Shown: piece after piece, positions 62,637 through 64,000 of the stretch
Layout: the number at the start of each line of letters is the position of its first letter
Position numbering within the stretch: the stretch's first letter is position 1
DNA from: Methanoregulaceae archaeon
Lineage (GTDB): Archaea > Halobacteriota > Methanomicrobia > Methanomicrobiales > Methanospirillaceae
Length of the DNA stretch: 64,000 bases
Direction of reading: 5' to 3'
Assembly (NCBI GenBank): GCA_015660965.1
Contig: JACTVG010000008.1
Location: forward strand, 1-64,000
Made by a program: the position numbers and the translations under genes
The notes under the pieces: model-generated
Told to the model about the DNA's origin: nothing
The model's input: the letters and a program-made list of their open reading frames with translations, nothing else
Databases searched by the model: none

Positions 62637-63971
62637 ATGAAGATTCCACAACGTCCACCTGATGGAAAAACGGCATGGGACGAGCATCAGAATGAGATAA
62701 ATGATTTGTTGAACGCATATTATAATACACTTCCCGAAGGATCGAAAGATATCCGGGAACTGGTACGAAAATATAACGATACCGAATATATCCATTGGGA
62801 TGAACTAAGGCGAAAAAAACTCCCGCGTGATCCAGTACTCATTTGGACAATCCTGAAAATTCTCAGGGAGAACGACTATATCAAGTTAGAGATAGGTAAA
62901 GTACTTTTCTTTTATATCGTCCTCCGCAAGTTTTTAAAACAGCTCCACCTCATCGACAAGGCATCACCTGCCTCGCTGGATCGGTTGCTTGACGGGTCTT
63001 TGGCAGTTGTGAATCGACAGCAATACCTCATCAGTTCGCTGATGGAAGAGGCGATCGCATCCAGTCAACTTGAAGGTGCGGCAACAACCCGTCAGATTGC
63101 TAAAAAGATTTTACGTGAAGGAAAAAAACCGAGGACTCACTCAGAACGGATGATCGTGAACAACTACCGGACTATCAACATGGTACGGGAGAAAAAAGAT
63201 CTTTCACTTACCCCAGATCTAATCCTTGAAATTCACCGTGAGATCACGCTGGGCACCCTTGAGGATGAAATGGATGAAAACCAGTTCCGCACCACCGATG
63301 ATATCGTTGTACGGGATAAAAGAGATCCCACGCTGATTTATTATCACCCACCGAAAGCGGCAGAGATCCCTGCGATGATCGAAGGGCTCTGCACTTTTGC
63401 CAATAGTGACGATGAATTCATTCACCCGATCCTAAAAGCGATCATTATTCATTTTCTCATCGGGTATATCCATCCATTTAATGACGGAAACGGGAGAACC
63501 GCACGAGCTCTCTTTTATTGGTATGTATTGAAAAACCGATACGATCTCTTCGAGTACTTGTCCATATCGAGAATTTTCGTGAATGCTCCTGCAAAGTATA
63601 CACAAGCGTACCTGTTGACGGAAACCGATTTCAACGATATGACCTATTTCATTGATTTCAATATCGGAATTATCAGCAGGGCAATGGATGATCTTAAACA
63701 GTATATTGAACGCAAGCAGCGCGAACAGAGAGAATCAATTAAAATTGTCGATCAGATACCAGATCTCTCATTCAGGCAAGCGGAGATCCTCAAGGATATT
63801 ATAAAACATCCGGATCGACCCTATAGCGTCGGTGAAATTGCCGGAAAATATAAAGTCTCTTTGCAGACAGCAAGATCTGATTTGCTTTTCCTCGAACAAA
63901 TCGGAAAAGTCAGAAAATTCAAAATGGGAAAGGGATATGCATTTATCAAAAAAAGAGATGAGGCGCATTGA
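62637..63971 (+). CDS. Fic family protein with C-terminal winged helix
   Basis: A 444-residue AMP-transferase (or related). The Fic core is HPFNDGNGRTARALFYW (H279 to R287), and SSQLEGAATT (S142 to E146-G147) is the N-terminal inhibitory motif that blocks ATP until displaced. The last 70 residues (FRQAEILKDIIKHPDRPYSV then GKYKVSLQTARSDLLFLEQI) form a winged helix, so it probably binds the repeated inverted sites upstream. It may modify a target protein or repress itself. GAGGGG precedes the ATG. Confidence 0.9.
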   Translation: MKIPQRPPDGKTAWDEHQNEINDLLNAYYNTLPEGSKDIRELVRKYNDTEYIHWDELRRKKLPRDPVLIWTILKILRENDYIKLEIGKVLFFYIVLRKFLKQLHLIDKASPASLDRLLDGSLAVVNRQQYLISSLMEEAIASSQLEGAATTRQIAKKILREGKKPRTHSERMIVNNYRTINMVREKKDLSLTPDLILEIHREITLGTLEDEMDENQFRTTDDIVVRDKRDPTLIYYHPPKAAEIPAMIEGLCTFANSDDEFIHPILKAIIIHFLIGYIHPFNDGNGRTARALFYWYVLKNRYDLFEYLSISRIFVNAPAKYTQAYLLTETDFNDMTYFIDFNIGIISRAMDDLKQYIERKQREQRESIKIVDQIPDLSFRQAEILKDIIKHPDRPYSVGEIAGKYKVSLQTARSDLLFLEQIGKVRKFKMGKGYAFIKKRDEAH

Positions 63972-63976
63972 ATTGA

Positions 63977-63999
63977 TTAGGTGTAGTGTAAAGTGACAT
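63977..63999. repeat. 23-base repeat, copy 2
   Basis: Match to 56434-56456 with two differences. It begins 6 bases after the fic stop and the window ends inside it, so its full length is unknown. Confidence 0.45.
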
Positions 64000-64000
64000 C

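Noticed and set aside
62400-62640. Twin 25-base repeats as a minimal CRISPR array
   Set aside because: Only two exact copies, each internally palindromic and next to a start codon; operators fit better. No cas gene is present.

Overview
The window looks like a chromosome segment of a methanogenic archaeon, most likely of the order Methanomicrobiales (Methanoregula-like). This is inferred from content: a PAS-type histidine kinase tail, surface proteins with YVTN, NEW3 and Ig-like domains and C-terminal anchors, an archaeal UbiD-family decarboxylase, DUF2284 and DUF4013 proteins, archaeal TATA-like promoters and GGTGA/GGAGG ribosome sites. No rRNA, tRNA or CRISPR array was seen. Base composition changes sharply. 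About 10.1-24.1 kb is very AT-rich, 24-33 kb is intermediate, and both flanks have the GC-richer codon use of the host.

Layout. 0-3.8 kb: kinase tail, then a three-gene MacB-type operon (surface NEW3 protein, ATPase, permease) behind a perfect palindrome. 3.8-10 kb: cyanase, a Xer-type recombinase with two hairpins before its start, a flavodoxin, small membrane proteins and MITE-like elements. 10-18 kb: AT-rich genes of mostly unknown function, including a probable cassette of nuclease-like protein, TPR-HEPN (LA2681-like) protein and second nuclease-like protein. 18-33.5 kb: a restriction island holding a type IIG restriction-methylase, an Mrr nuclease, a rhomboid protease, Vsr, and an overlapping operon of 5mC methylase, MORC/MutL-type ATPase, Z1 helicase, PD-(D/E)XK (DUF4420) protein and AIPR. 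33.5-42.4 kb: more nucleic-acid enzymes (UvrD/AddB-like helicase-nuclease, NERD helicase, HNH, RNase III-like, double GIY-YIG) and a nitrilase-like protein. 42.6-47.4 kb: lipoprotein, an unknown gene pair and a redox group (LigB dioxygenase, NTF2-like, Rieske, CDGSH). 48-54.4 kb: a 1.1-kilo-residue surface protein, a DUF4013 protein and a methyltransferase. 54.5-64 kb: small enzymes, UbiD, an exported acetolactate decarboxylase, a NapH-like protein, a RelE toxin-antitoxin pair and an autoregulated-looking Fic protein.

The most unusual signal is not one gene. Accessory segments are repeatedly bracketed by direct repeats that contain the promoter and first codons of ordinary genes: a metallo-beta-lactamase-fold gene at 18.2 and 33.4 kb, rhomboid at 18.0 and 23.6 kb, a 60-residue Cys protein at 48.3 and 52.3 kb, and LigB dioxygenase 5' ends at 61.5 and 62.3 kb with the intact gene at 45.6 kb. 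A family of small inverted-repeat elements with IS6-like ends (GGTTCTGTT...CGGGAC) lies at several of the same boundaries. The organism assignment and the mechanism behind these duplications are inference.
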